Origin: Shinisaurus crocodilurus
Taxonomy: Eukaryota; Chordata; Lepidosauria; Squamata; Shinisauridae
Assembly: GCA_021292165.1 (NCBI GenBank)
Contig: CM037878.1
Coordinates: 3,720,001-3,784,000 of the forward strand
Reading direction: 5' to 3'
DNA length: 64,000 bases
Part shown: one piece after another, positions 38,076 through 48,744 of the stretch
How the letters are laid out: every line of letters starts with the position of its first letter
Position numbering within the stretch: the first letter of the stretch is position 1
Notes under the pieces: model-generated
Seen by the model: the letters and a program-made list of their open reading frames with translations, nothing else
The model's database searches: none
Told to the model about the DNA's origin: nothing
Translations under genes and position numbers: made by a program

Positions 38076-38400
38076 AGGGTTGGCTCAAGACATTTTGCTG
38101 CCTGAGGCAAAGGTCAAGAGGATGCCCCACCCCCAGTGCTGGCTCCAGGCTTTTGGGGGCCCCTGGGCAAAAGACACCCGTAACCGGCCCCCTCCCTCAG
38201 GGAGCCGGCCTTCTCTCCGGCTCCGCCATCGTCCCCAGGTGCGCCTGCTCCTCTTCCTCCCTCGCCGTTGCAGGCAGAGGCTTCCCCTCCTGCTTCTGCA
38301 CCGTCATCTGGGCCGGAACGAGAGGCAGGCGGACGCGCAGGTTGCCATGGAGAAGAGGAGGAGCCAGCCAGCCCGGGGGGGGGGGGCTCCTGTCAGTGGT
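38076..38400 (+). mobile_element. Probable GC-rich hAT-like fragment
   Basis: CAGGGTTGGCTCAAGACATTTTGCTGCCTGAGGC resembles a GC-rich hAT end of the 58828-59356 type. The right border is not visible. Confidence 0.35.
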
Positions 38401-38519
38401 CTTCACTCGACAGGTGCCCAACTACATTGGCCCTTGAAGGGATCAGACTGGTAGACGGATCTGACTTCGACCCTGGCGGTGGGGCAGTGCCCTGCTCGGC
38501 TGAGCTCCTTCCTCCAGTG

Positions 38520-38655
38520 CAGTGTTCTCCAACCTTGGGTCCCCAGATGTTTTTGGCCTACAACTCCCAGCATGCCCCAGCCAGCTACGCTGGCTGGGAG
38601 CATGCTGGGAGTTGTAGGCCAAAAACATCTGGGGACCCAAGGTTGGAGAACACTG
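38520..38655. mobile_element. 135-bp palindromic hAT MITE, copy 5
   Basis: Both arms intact. The left 8-mer CTCCAGTG (38512-38519) is not matched by the right flank CTCTACAG but is matched beyond the half-copy ending at 39034. Confidence 0.9.
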
Positions 38656-38756
38656 CTCTACAGCACTGTCTGCATGTGTATTGCACATCAATATAATGAT
38701 TTGGTAGGGATGCAAAGATGAACATTGCATCGCCATCCTCTTCATCGCCACGGAGG

Positions 38757-38846
38757 CTGCAATCCTATCCACATTTACCAGGGACTGAGTAAGCCCCTTT
38801 GCACACATAGGGCTTTACTTCCAAGTAAACATGCATAGGATTGGAG
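38757..38846. mobile_element. Palindromic MITE, 'AATCCTATGCATGTTTACTT' family
   Basis: GCAATCCTATCCACATTTACC and inverted AAGTAAACATGCATAGGATTG around AGTAAGCCCC...GGGCTTTACT. Confidence 0.75.
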
Positions 38847-38971
38847 TGCCAAGCACAACGAATGAAAGGTATGCGAAGATAACATCATCTCTTCCTACGT
38901 GATATAAGGCATGCCTGGCTTAGTCTGCTACAGCTGAGTAGCCACATGTATACTTTACTGCTCCATAACAC
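38788..38971 (+). repeat. Inverted repeat partner of 45241-45428
   Basis: About 184 bp nearly identical (by eye about 95%) to the reverse complement of 45241-45428, with matching outer ends CCATAACACT / AGTGTTATGG. Confidence 0.9.
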
Positions 38972-38972
38972 T

Positions 38973-39034
38973 GCTGGGGCGTGCTGGGAGTTGTAGGCCA
39001 AAAACATCTGGGGACCCAAGGTTGGAGAACACTG
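38973..39034 (-). mobile_element. 135-bp MITE family, right half
   Basis: GGGGCGTGCTGGGAGTTGTAGGCC to GAGAACACTG, followed by CTCCAGTG (39035-39042). Confidence 0.85.
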
Positions 39035-39354
39035 CTCCAGTGCCTGGCCACTGCTCCCCCGGCAGCTGCTCATCGCCCACTCCAGCAGATGCTGCGGCGG
39101 TGGCGGTGCCGGCATTCCACACGCGAGCAACCTGTATGCATGCGCTATGCTGCCCGCATACACGGTCCCGGGCTGGCCGTCTCTCTGCCGCCTGTGGCAC
39201 GTTGGGAGAAGGCAGCGAAGCAAGGCAGGCAAATCACCCAAGCCAGCAAAAAGTCAGGGCGGGAAGGTGGGAACCGTGGGCCGACACCTTATCCATGCCG
39301 CTGTGCCTACTCCTTTCTCTGGTGGACTATTTATTTTTTATTTATATAATATAG

Positions 39355-39387
39355 ATAGGTAGATAGATAGATAGATAGATAGATATC
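39355..39387 (+). repeat. (GATA)n microsatellite
   Basis: Seven to eight GATA units next to the tail of the 5S SINE fragment. Confidence 0.9.
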
Positions 39388-39390
39388 CTA

Positions 39391-39469
39391 TAGGATCATA
39401 GAGTTGGAAGGGGCCTACAAGGCCATCGAGTCCAACCCCCAGAGGAGGGCTCTCCCATCCAAGTAATAA
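39391..39469 (-). mobile_element. 5S-derived SINE with CR1 tail, truncated copy
   Basis: CATAGAGTTGGAAGGGGCCTA...CCCATCCAAGTAATAA, ending inside the 5S block. The GATA tract adjoins its 3' end. Confidence 0.75.
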
Positions 39470-39509
39470 AATGGCCACTAGACAGAGTCTAACCAGCCAT
39501 AGGAGCAGT

Positions 39510-40020
39510 TGGAGTCTCAGGCAGCTGCTCGTAAACAAACTCCCGAGGTGGGAGCTGGGACTCCAGTTGCAGAGAGCCCTCCCTCTGCCCTCGCAGGAAA
39601 GAGCCATGCCAGCGGTGGCTCCGAGGTCGTAAAACTGACCTCAGAGCCGGAGTTCTGTGGGAGTTCCGGGGGGGAGGGGAGCCAGGCCACCACTGAGAAG
39701 GCCCCCTCCCTTGTTGCCACCTTCTGAGCCTCTCTTGGAAGAGGCATTCGGAAGAAAGCCTCAGATGTCGATCACAGAGTCTGGGTAGGTGCATGTCGGG
39801 AGAGGCGGTCCGTCAGGTATTGCCATCCCGAGCCATGTAAGGCTTTATAGGTTAAAACCAGCCCATTGAATCGGGCTTGGAAGCATACAGGCAGCCAGTG
39901 CATGTGGGCCAGAATTGCTGTTATACGCTCAGACTTTCTGGTCCCAGTTATTAATCTGGCTGCTGCATTTTGCACAAGCTGCAGTTTCTGAACAGTCTTC
40001 AAGGGCAGCCCCACATGAAA
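39510..40020 (-). mobile_element. L2 LINE ORF2 C-terminal fragment
   Basis: The minus strand reads KTVQKLQLVQNAAARLITGT...HMHWLPVCFQARF...LTYKALHG, a diagnostic L2 reverse transcriptase C-terminal segment, with downstream sequence degraded towards 39510. 40020-40370 is A/T-rich and unassigned. Confidence 0.8.
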
Positions 40021-40373
40021 TGATGTTTAGGCTTCCTTCAATGTTAAAACCCTCTCAAGGTGGCAAACAAGATAAAAAATAATACATAAATATGCCCAGA
40101 ACAAATAAAAAACCAATAAATAAATATTCAGTACGCTACTATAAAAATTAACACCAATAAAACCTGCATCTCACAGATTATGAAAGGGCAAGTGAGAACC
40201 AGTGGGTTTTCAGTGCCTTCCTGAAGACCTGCAAAGAACTTTCCCTTCCCATCAACTACACACAGCTCCATCTGGCCTCATTGGTTGACAGGTTGTTGTT
40301 TTTTTTAAAATCTGAACACTTTGGATGTTCATAAGCATTCCATAACCTTTAACAATGAAGCCAGTGTCTAGGC

Positions 40374-40509
40374 CAGGGCTCTCCAACCTTGGGTCCCCAG
40401 ATGTTGCTGGCCTACAGCTCCCAGCATACCCAGCCAGCATGGCTAATGGCAAAGGATTCTGGGAGCTGTAGTCCAGCAACATCTGGGAACACAAGGTTGG
40501 AGAGCCCTG
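40374..40509. mobile_element. Diverged 136-bp hAT MITE
   Basis: CAGGGCTCTCCAACCTTGGG and CAAGGTTGGAGAGCCCTG. Perfect 8-bp duplications GTCTAGGC at 40366-40373 and 40510-40517. It is a sister family to the CAGTGTTCTCC copies. 40520-41910 is unassigned. Confidence 0.93.
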
Positions 40510-41918
40510 GTCTAGGCAGAGCTCATATCAATCGGCCACTAGTTATAGAGATTTGGAAGACTCTGGTCTGTGTTCATCTCAGTGTTTATCTTTCATTGAG
40601 TTTATCTGATGGGCGGGGGGAGGTGGAAAAATATTTAATATTTTCTGCCAAGCTCCCTGATCTCTGCTTTAATTCGGTACCATATTTGTCACGCTACTAT
40701 CGCAGCAAGTGCCATATTATTAAATTATTCCATTATTATATATTATTTAAAAGTGACTTTGACTTTGCAGACAGTTAAACAGATGTGATAGGGCTGATCC
40801 CTGTTGTGGGCTGTAGTGGGACTGAGCCGCAGCAGCAGACGTGCATTACAGTTAAGTGAGCAACACCGGTGTGCATTGAAGTGCATTGTGTAATTATTTC
40901 ATTGACAGCCAGCAGGTGGTGCTATTGCTGCATTTAATACAGTAAGGAATACTGTGTGACCAGACGAATGGCAAGGCTATTGTATATTGTGTGTGGGGGG
41001 GGAGGGCGTCACATAAGTCAGCAGCAGTGTATCACAGGACACTGAGTAGCTGTACAGCTCTATTTTCTGATTAACTGAGCCTGAAGGATGAAAAGCACAA
41101 ACCCAAACCTCCGAAGCTTCGGGGTGAGGAAAGGAACCTTCACTGTGGGGTTGGAAAAGCTGCCAAATCGTCTACCACACCTTGAGAGGATGAAAGATTT
41201 ATTTACAATACAGTGCATTGAGTTTGAAGCAAACGGATTATTAAATCTATCCCTGGGAGGTAAGCCACAGAGCGCTGCAGGAATCTTGCTCATCCCACAC
41301 AGTGCCCCACCCTGGGCTGAAAACGGGGCAGGGTGGGACCCAGACTGGTTTGGTAACTTCATCGCACAGCTACTGTGTGGCTGAAAACCACCATGGCTTG
41401 GAAGCTTGGGAACAAAACAAAAACACACCTCCCCAAAATGGCTGAGCGTACAGGTGAGATGGCTTCCTACCTCAGGACAGATCTGGCAAAATCTTTGTCA
41501 ATAGCATTGGGGCTGAATCTTCTGCAATGTTATGAAGCTTGTGCCCATATCTGCAGGTCTGTTAACTACCCTATTTTGGCTGGGGTTTTAATATCACTAT
41601 ATTACAAGGCCTTCCCACTCTGCATTCAATATCTATAATCACCCGGTTTTGCTTTGTCTGCGCTGTCGCACCTTTACTGATGCTTCCAAGACACGAAGAG
41701 TTTTCTTCTCGCTGGCAAAAAAAACTTTAAAGAATTTTCAGCTCCCCTGCAAGCTAATTAAAACACGTCCCGCAGAATCTGAACGGAGATTTGCCAACGG
41801 CGTTGCTGTACGTGTTGGTTGACTTTACCGAACCCGAGCTACCAGGCCATGCAAGAGACCAGAGCTCTTTACAAAGTAAGATGTGGTTTGACTGCCCAGT
41901 TGCAACCTCAAGTAGCAC

Positions 41919-42064
41919 CAGTGCTTTTTTTCTGGAGAAAAAGGTACCGGAACTCTTGGATTACATTTCCTCGGGAGTAGATGGCGATTAAATTGTAATG
42001 CAATTAATAGAAGAAAAGGTGCTGGAACTCAGTTCTGGTGAGTTCCACCAGAAAAAAAGCCCTG
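41919..42064. mobile_element. 146-bp hAT MITE, copy 2
   Basis: Ends CAGTGCTTTTTTTCTGG and CCAGAAAAAAAGCCCTG. Perfect 8-bp duplications AGTAGCAC at 41911-41918 and 42065-42072. Inserted in the opposite orientation to 15858-16003. Confidence 0.92.
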
Positions 42065-43468
42065 AGTAGCACACAGTAGATCCTCATCTCAAAAGTCCCC
42101 TTCTGTCCACATAGCAGGTCTGGCCAAATATTACTGGAACTTTCACACCCTCGTGCCTGACCCAAGCAGAAGCTGTTTCTTGTCTGTCCCAGTTCTGTGG
42201 TGGGAGCACAGGTGATGAGGCGACTCTCTTGACAGAAGGAAAACATCACTGAAAGGGTGTGAGGATAACAGCATGACTTAGAGCCAAGGAAACAGGTTGG
42301 TTCGCTTTGTCAAGAGATGAGCAGCATCTCCCTCCCTACTAGACTTTCCAGCCTGACCAGGAACATTTTCTCCTGGGAAATCTGCCCCCATCATCTCCAG
42401 ATTTGGCCCCAAGCGATGGGCCAAATCCTCACACGATTTGAATGTCAAGCTGCATCTGTCATGCTATTTATTTATTTATCTATCTATCAAGTTCTGTGTT
42501 GAAATGCAGCCTCTGCTGCCCAAATCCCCTGACAAAGTAGAAGCAACCCATCGTGACAGAGGTGTTTTCCTTCACCCCATCTTGAAACCCAGAGACATCG
42601 CCTTTTTGTTCTCTCTAAGAGGGTAAAGGCCAACTGAGCAATTCTGTGAAGCATTTCTCTCTTTCATCCCCTCCTCGTGACAGGGCTGGGGTTAACCCAG
42701 TTAAGAACCAGTCAAGGGTCCAGCACAGCAAGGACATCAGTCCCGACTTAGAGGCCGGATCAATGGACCACTTCCATGGAAATGTTGCAGCCGTTTTAAG
42801 AAACGGTGCAGCTTGTTGCAGGCTTGCAGCATCCCGTCACGGGTGCACACGGGGAGGGGCCGGGTGAAAGGAAGGTTCCTTCTCTCTGTAGCAGTCTGTG
42901 GGGTGGGAGAGCACGGGGTCGTGTTGGAGAGAAAATAGGGGATGGACCTCCTCGCCCTTTCCATCTCAAGAACGTCCTTGATAAAAGTTCTCACCTGTCA
43001 GGTGTCTTCCGTTCCGTTCCATCTGCTCATTGACGGAATTGGTGAGGGTTTTTTTTTCCTGTTTTTTTTTTTTTTCATATTCAGAAAGGTATACAGAAAA
43101 GTCCACTGCAGTTTACATAACTTTCGCCGGCACATAACATTTTGTATATTTTCCTTAGCTCAGCGTACAATTAATGAGCGCACACACGAAAAGAGTGCTA
43201 CACAGCAGAGGCTGGAGGGAGATCAGAGATGTATAAACCATTTCGTGTGTGTGTGTGTTTAAAACTGTGTATATATTAGTGGATTTTCCAGTCACTTTTG
43301 TATTTTCTTATGACTAAATTTGCATACAATTCCATAAAGTTAAAAAAAATAAAAATGGCCCACAAGTCCATGGAATCCACGTGGTTTGGGAGATGCTGCG
43401 GAATCCGCAGGTCCATTTCATAGAACTCCAAGGTCATTTGAATCATTTTCGGATTTCTCTGATATGCC

Positions 43469-43870
43469 TACTGCAGCTCAGTGGTAGAGCAGACGCTTCG
43501 CATCCAGAAGGCCCCAGGTTCGATCCCAGCATCTCCAGTTGATGGATTATGTAGCGGGTGATGGAGAGGCCATTCTCTACCTGAGACCCTGCAGAATAGC
43601 TGCCGGTAGGAGTAGAAAATACTGGACTAGACGGACAAAAGGTCTGACCTGGGATAAGGCCTGTGTACAGGCCTGTGGCTCACGCTGGCTCAGCTTGTCT
43701 TGAGTGTGGAAAGCTAAGCAGGGTCAGGCCTGGTTGTTACTTGGATGGGAGACCCCTCCTCTAGTTTCCTGCATTGAGCAGGGGGTTGGACTCGATGGCC
43801 TTGTAGGCTCCTTCCAACTCTATGATCTATGAAACCTATAAGGCTGCTTCCAACGTCCTCCATGTACCTA
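43469..43870 (+). mobile_element. tRNA-derived SINE, family B, split by a 5S SINE
   Basis: GCAGCTCAGTGGTAGAGCAG (box A) and GGTTCGATCCC (box B, 43517-43527), then GACCTGGGATAAGGC. The SINE resumes at 43838 with ATAAGGCTGCTTCC. Confidence 0.88.
43661..43837 (+). mobile_element. 5S-derived SINE with CR1 tail, intact copy nested in a SINE
   Basis: 177 bp flanked by ATAAGGC (43654-43660 and 43838-43844). It contains the 5S internal promoter region (GGAAAGCTAAGCAGGGTCAG, TTACTTGGATGGGAGACC) and a CR1 3' tail from TGCATTGAGCAGGGGGTTGG to CTATGATCTATGA. Confidence 0.92.
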
Positions 43871-44092
43871 CATGCAAATAACAGTTGCCATTTAAAAAGT
43901 GTGGATACTGCTGTAAACCCCAGAGATTAGGTGTTTACACAGATGGCAATATCTTGACCCAGAGAGTGTAATCCATGTGCAGAAATAGTTTCCTGAACAT
44001 GCATCCGGTCACTGTGTGTTGAGTTGGAAGGAATCACCCCAGGATCTCAGTCAAGCACATGTAATGGCATGTAAGTCTACATCAATTCTAGA

Positions 44093-44176
44093 TATTATTA
44101 TTATTCTTATTCTTATTCTTATTCTTATTCTTATTCTTATTCTTATTCTTATTCTTATTCTTATTCTTATTCTTAT
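44093..44176 (+). repeat. (TTATTC)n microsatellite
   Basis: About 12 perfect hexamer units. Confidence 0.95.
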
Positions 44177-44470
44177 TTATATTTATTTATCGCCCATCTG
44201 GCCGGCAACCGGCCACCCTGGGCGATGTACACAGAATAAAAGCAATAAAATACATTTAAAACAATATAAAAATTTTAAAATCTTAACCCACCCCATATTC
44301 CCGCCTGAACAACCAGGTTTTTAATGAGCGACGGAAGCTCAGCAGAGAGGGGGCATGGCAGAGGTCACTCGGGAGAGAGTTCCACAGTATGGGGGCCGCC
44401 ACAGAAAAGGCCCTCTTCCTCGTCCCCACCAGTCTAGCTGCTCTGGCTGAAGGGACAAGGAGAAGGCCAT
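44176..44470 (-). mobile_element. L2-type LINE 3' end
   Basis: Reverse complement of the 4447-4816 family (ATCGCCCATCTGGCCGGCAA, GGGAGAGAGTTCCACAGTAT). The hexamer tract lies at its 3' tail, suggesting it grew from the LINE tail. Confidence 0.85.
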
Positions 44471-44965
44471 CCGTATTTAGGCTGGATTATATTGGCTACA
44501 GTCTACAGAACATCTTGGCTGTTCCATCAGGCTGCTCGACTTTGTAAAGGAACATGGCTGCCACGGTCTGTGCAAGTCAATCTATGGCATGCACCATCGT
44601 GAGCATGCATATGAGTGGCACTGCCCTAACGCAAGCGCTTTGGCCCATTCAATGAGAGGCCAGGCTGAGAGTTGAGGGAGAAAGGACCTTTGGGGGAACT
44701 AAGAGAAAAGGGGACCAGGCAGAGCCAGGAGAAATGAGAGCAGCAGACCTGTGCCATCCAAATTCTGCACCAAGAAACGCCAGATTGTGCAAACACTATA
44801 AAGTATGCATATATTGAATAAGTGTGCCTAACTTTTTTGTTTTGCAAACTTTATTTCACAATGTTTTCTATTTTGCATAATTCACTCCACTTATGCTAGT
44901 TATAGGAGGGGCAAATCCAACAAGCATTACTCACAATGTTCGAGGATTTGAGCTAGAAACTTGCT

Positions 44966-45002
<37 letters not shown>
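44966..45002 (+). repeat. (GA)n microsatellite
   Basis: Eighteen AG units. Confidence 0.95.
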
Positions 45003-45004
<2 letters not shown>

Positions 45005-45240
45005 CATTTCTCAGAAAGCCAAATTCTGCACCCCCTTCTGCACTGCTATGAAATGGCAGCCAAACATGCCGCCGAGCACAAAAGCTGAGGAAGGAAGAGG
45101 AGGTGAAGAAGGTGGGATGCAGCCAGCTTTGGAACCAGGGACAACTCAGCTGCACGCCGCCCGGTGCCAGCTGCTGAGGAAAACATGGCGCTCTGGTCCA
45201 AGAACTGGTTTTGAAGACAATCCAGACAGGAAACCCCCAA

Positions 45241-45428
45241 AGTGTTATGGAGCAGTAAAGTATACATGTGTGGTTACTCAGCTGTAGCAGACCAGGCATG
45301 CCTTATATCACGTAGGAAGAGATGATGTTATCTTCGTATACCTTTCATTCGTGGTGCTTGGCACTCCAATCCTATGCATGTTTACTTGGAAGTAAAGCCC
45401 TATGTGTGCAAAGGGGCTTACTCAGTCT
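45241..45428 (-). repeat. Inverted repeat partner of 38788-38971
   Basis: Differs from it by a few substitutions and a CTTA indel. Ends in the AATCCTATGCATGTTTACTT MITE core. Confidence 0.9.
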
Positions 45429-45489
45429 TACTTGTGGTGGGGTTTTCCCACAGCCACACTGGCCACAAACAAGGCAGAAATGACTAATA

Positions 45490-45624
45490 CAGTGTTCTCC
45501 AACCTTGGGTCCCCAGATGTTTTTGGCCTACAGCTCCCAGCATGCCCCAGCCAGCGTAGCTGGCTGGGGCATGCTGGGAGTTGTAGGCCAAAAACATCTG
45601 GGGACCCAAGGTTGGAGAACACTG
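45490..45624. mobile_element. 135-bp palindromic hAT MITE, copy 6
   Basis: Both arms nearly perfect, but the flanks GACTAATA and CTTTAGAG do not form a duplication, so it has been rearranged or has decayed. Confidence 0.9.
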
Positions 45625-45671
45625 CTTTAGAGCATCTCTGCCTCCCCCCCCCCACACAGTATCTCTATTTT

Positions 45672-45780
45672 AATGATTTTTGGTTTTAAGATTATTATTT
45701 TTATCCTATTGTTCTTGTAAACCGCCCAGGGAGCCTTTTGGCTGATGGGCGGTAAACGAATATATTAAATAAATAAATAA
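45672..45780 (+). mobile_element. L2-like LINE tail
   Basis: TGTAAACCGCCCAGGGAGCC...GATGGGCGGTAAAC and an AAATAAATAA tail. 45781-46340 is unassigned. Confidence 0.65.
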
Positions 45781-46341
45781 CTTAACACAGTCAAAAAAGA
45801 TTTTCAGCTGCTTTCGCTCTGGAGCAACACTTGATGTAGACACATGTTAATCCCCGGAGACTTTTGCTGAGAAGCGCAAGATTTGGTAAGATTTGCGCAA
45901 GGGCCCTGTGCGCAAAGCGGGGGCATGATGTGCCTGATGGTGGGTGATGGACACACCGGTGGAAATCCCATCTTCCCAGATAAGTTCAGAAGAGCCTCAC
46001 ATTAGAAAGAGTGCAGGAACAAAACCTGCTGATGAGACGGCTGTGGGTGGTTGAAGCGGATGAGAAACTGATCCATCGCTCACTCCCAGGTTTAATGAGG
46101 CAGGGCTGGAAGAGAGGCAACGGCAGCCTCCGGCCAAGGTCTGGCACTTTCTCACTGTCCATCGGCAGAGTGCCCTAGTCCCCCAAGCCACACCACACCC
46201 TCTTAAATCCCTGCTTCCCAGGAAGCATGGGACTCGCATGTGCGCGCATGCACAATTTTGTGTGTGTGGGTGGGAAATTCCCCATGACCCAAACCTAACC
46301 CACACTACGGACAAAGTTATGTTACGCACAGAGGCAGAGCA

Positions 46342-46487
46342 GCCTTTTCCCCCGGCCTGCTGCCCTCTAGATGTGTTGGACTACAACCCCGCATCGCCCC
46401 CCTGTCCTTGACCATGCTTCCCTGGGATGATGGGAGTTGTAGTCCAACACATCTGGATGGAGCCAGGTCAGGGAAGTCTGGCCTAGA
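46342..46487. mobile_element. Palindromic MITE, 'CTAGATGTGTTGGACTACAA' family
   Basis: TAGATGTGTTGGACTACAAC and GTTGTAGTCCAACACATCTG arms with a diverged centre. Confidence 0.75.
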
Positions 46488-46899
46488 GCTTCATTTGCAC
46501 TGGTGATCCCAAGGGATCAACTGGGAAATCTTTCTTCCATTGCAAGATGAAGTCTTGTAATATGTGAAGAAAAGTACCTGTGAGCATATGCAGAGTGCAT
46601 TTCCCTCACCACAGGAGAACTAGAGCTTGCACTCCCCACATGCTTAGAACACACAGTATGAAATTCACAAAGTTCTCTTTTTATTTAATTTTATCCCTGT
46701 CCTTCCTAACTAACATAGTTCAAGATGGGCAACAATGTTGTTATTAAAGCAAGAAACATGAAATTACAGAACTAGGCAGTATAAAACTATGAGATGAAAT
46801 GTAAACCATGAAGACAGCAGCAGCAAAACAGCGAAATGACGTAATCAGTGAGCGCCTTGTAACAGTAGTATGAAATCATAGCAGCCCAGACACTGGAAC

Positions 46900-47090
46900 A
46901 AGACGTTATGAGCCAAAGGCCTTTCTTAAACGAAAGCTCTTTGCCCTCTGATGAAACGTTACAAGGAAGGGCCAAGAAGACAGCATTCCAGATTCTGGGT
47001 GCAACGACCAAGAAGGCCCTGTGCCTAATCACAACCAAAGCCTTAGAGCACGTAAGTGAGCCTCTGGTGATGAGCATACTGAGAGGATGG
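46900..47090 (+). repeat. Probable L2-like fragment (antisense)
   Basis: ACCAAGAAGGCCCTGTGCC resembles the GAGAAGGCCC block at 39690-39712. Weakly supported. Confidence 0.35.
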
Positions 47091-48299
47091 GTTCACTCCG
47101 GGTGAAGGTGGATAGATCTCCTGGCAGGGCCGGCCCTCCCACGAAGCTGGGTGAGGCGTCGGCATCACATGGCAGAGCTAGAGGAGCAGCGGACTGTGCC
47201 ACTCCCCACCACCACCACCAGGAGGACCCGCCACTTTTAGCGGGAGCCCTGGCAGCCATTCTCCCGCCGTGGCATTTGCCTCGGGGAGGGCGCGGCCAGC
47301 GGAGTTCTCCGTAGCGGCCGCCGGCCCACTCTTTCCTTTGTTGCACGTCCCCCCTTCCGTTCCCCTTATATTTTCTATCGCCACATCGGCTCTATAGAGA
47401 GCCATGCAGCCAGAAGAAGCGGCCACGGGTTCTCACGAGGCCCTGGCATGCTCTCGCCCATCCCTGGTGTATTTTGGACCCCATGTGTGATTATTCTCCA
47501 GGAGGAGCACTTGTATAAGAACATAAGAAGAGCCGTGCTGGATCAGACCAGGGATATTTCTGTTTCATCAGCAGCTGGTTCTACCACAGGGTCACTATCA
47601 AGTGGGCCTAGATACTGTTAAATAGTAAGGCTGCAGCCCAAAAGCCCAACCCCCGCTGCACTCTTTAACAAAAAGTTGACTGTGCCAGACCCGTATTGAT
47701 CAAAGAGCTAGGTTTTATTGTTCCTGCAACTTTTTGCATGGAGAAATCCCTCTCAGTGGTAGCTTCTGAGGAGAGAGGAACCCCCTGCTCTTATCTCCAA
47801 CCAGTGATCGGAGATAAGAGTGGGGTTTCCTCATCCCTGAGCAGCGGTGGGGCTTGACAGAGGACCTCCGCAGCCCACCCAGGCCTGTGAGCCAGAGGTT
47901 CCCCATTCCGGTTTAATGGAGTAGTTAAAAAAGAAAGCAGTACAAATGCTCTTAAAATAAACTGGCCTCTTTGCAATTTAGCCATGAGCAGGCCGTCACA
48001 CCTTCCTGAAATCTGAAATGAAATGACAGCTCTCCTCTTGACTGAATGTGCTTGGGGGTTGCTCCAAGGGAAGCTTCTGGGAATTTCCTATTTCCCTAGT
48101 TTCACAATTCGTCTCTCAAAAATTGCCTCACATTGTCAGTTCTTGTTGACATTTGCTGCAAAGAAATTTGCATTGTCTCAATTCATCTTCAGCAGGGATG
48201 GGCAGATCTATCAAGCTTGATCACACCGCACGCGGAGGTTCTTGGGTTTCCTCTGCAAAGGTTGTTCAATCCTGGTTCCATTCAAATGGGGGGTTTTCT

Positions 48300-48330
48300 T
48301 CCCACCCACCTACCCACCCACCCACCACAC
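48300..48330 (+). repeat. (CCCA)n microsatellite
   Basis: CCCACCCACCTACCCACCCA run. Confidence 0.9.
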
Positions 48331-48339
48331 AAAGAAATC

Positions 48340-48560
48340 TGTATATATTTTTGTGTGCATTGTTCAAATGTACACATTCTTGTGCACTGCACATATCTCA
48401 AATGTATGCATTTTGCACGCATGCACCCTTTGACTAAAGCACGTTTGTGCACATTATAGAATTGCAGTTTTCTTGGCGCATTTTTCAAATGTGGGCACAT
48501 TTTTTTTCTTTTGCGGAATGTGCTGCAAGTTCAGAAACATATGGATTTCTGACCACAAAT
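48340..48560 (+). repeat. Degenerate AAATGCAC/GTGCATTTT repeat, locus 4
   Basis: GTGCATTGTTCAAATGTACA, CAAATGTATGCATTTTGCAC and GCGCATTTTTCAAATGTGGG-like units. Confidence 0.55.
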
Positions 48561-48744
48561 TGTGTTCAGCTCTGCATTTGGTTCCAGGAGGTGTGGACTG
48601 GGTAAATCTGCAAGAAACAAACAAGTAAACAAACAAAGAAACCTCAACGAGGTGGTGAATTTCTCACCGATTTCTAATGCTCTATGTCTTTTCCCCTTGT
48701 AACTGCATCCTCCACTGCTATTTCTCCTTTGACCTCACAATCAA

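Noticed and set aside
43469..43540. tRNA-like sequence with good A and B boxes
   Set aside because: The family B SINE body and tail follow directly and no clover-leaf 3' half is present, so it is not a tRNA gene.
43680..43760. 5S rRNA-like sequence
   Set aside because: Only the central promoter half matches 5S, and it is fused to a CR1 tail. It is a SINE, not an rRNA gene.
44016..44324. Frame with a long Ile-Leu repeat
   Set aside because: Direct translation of the (TTATTC)n microsatellite.
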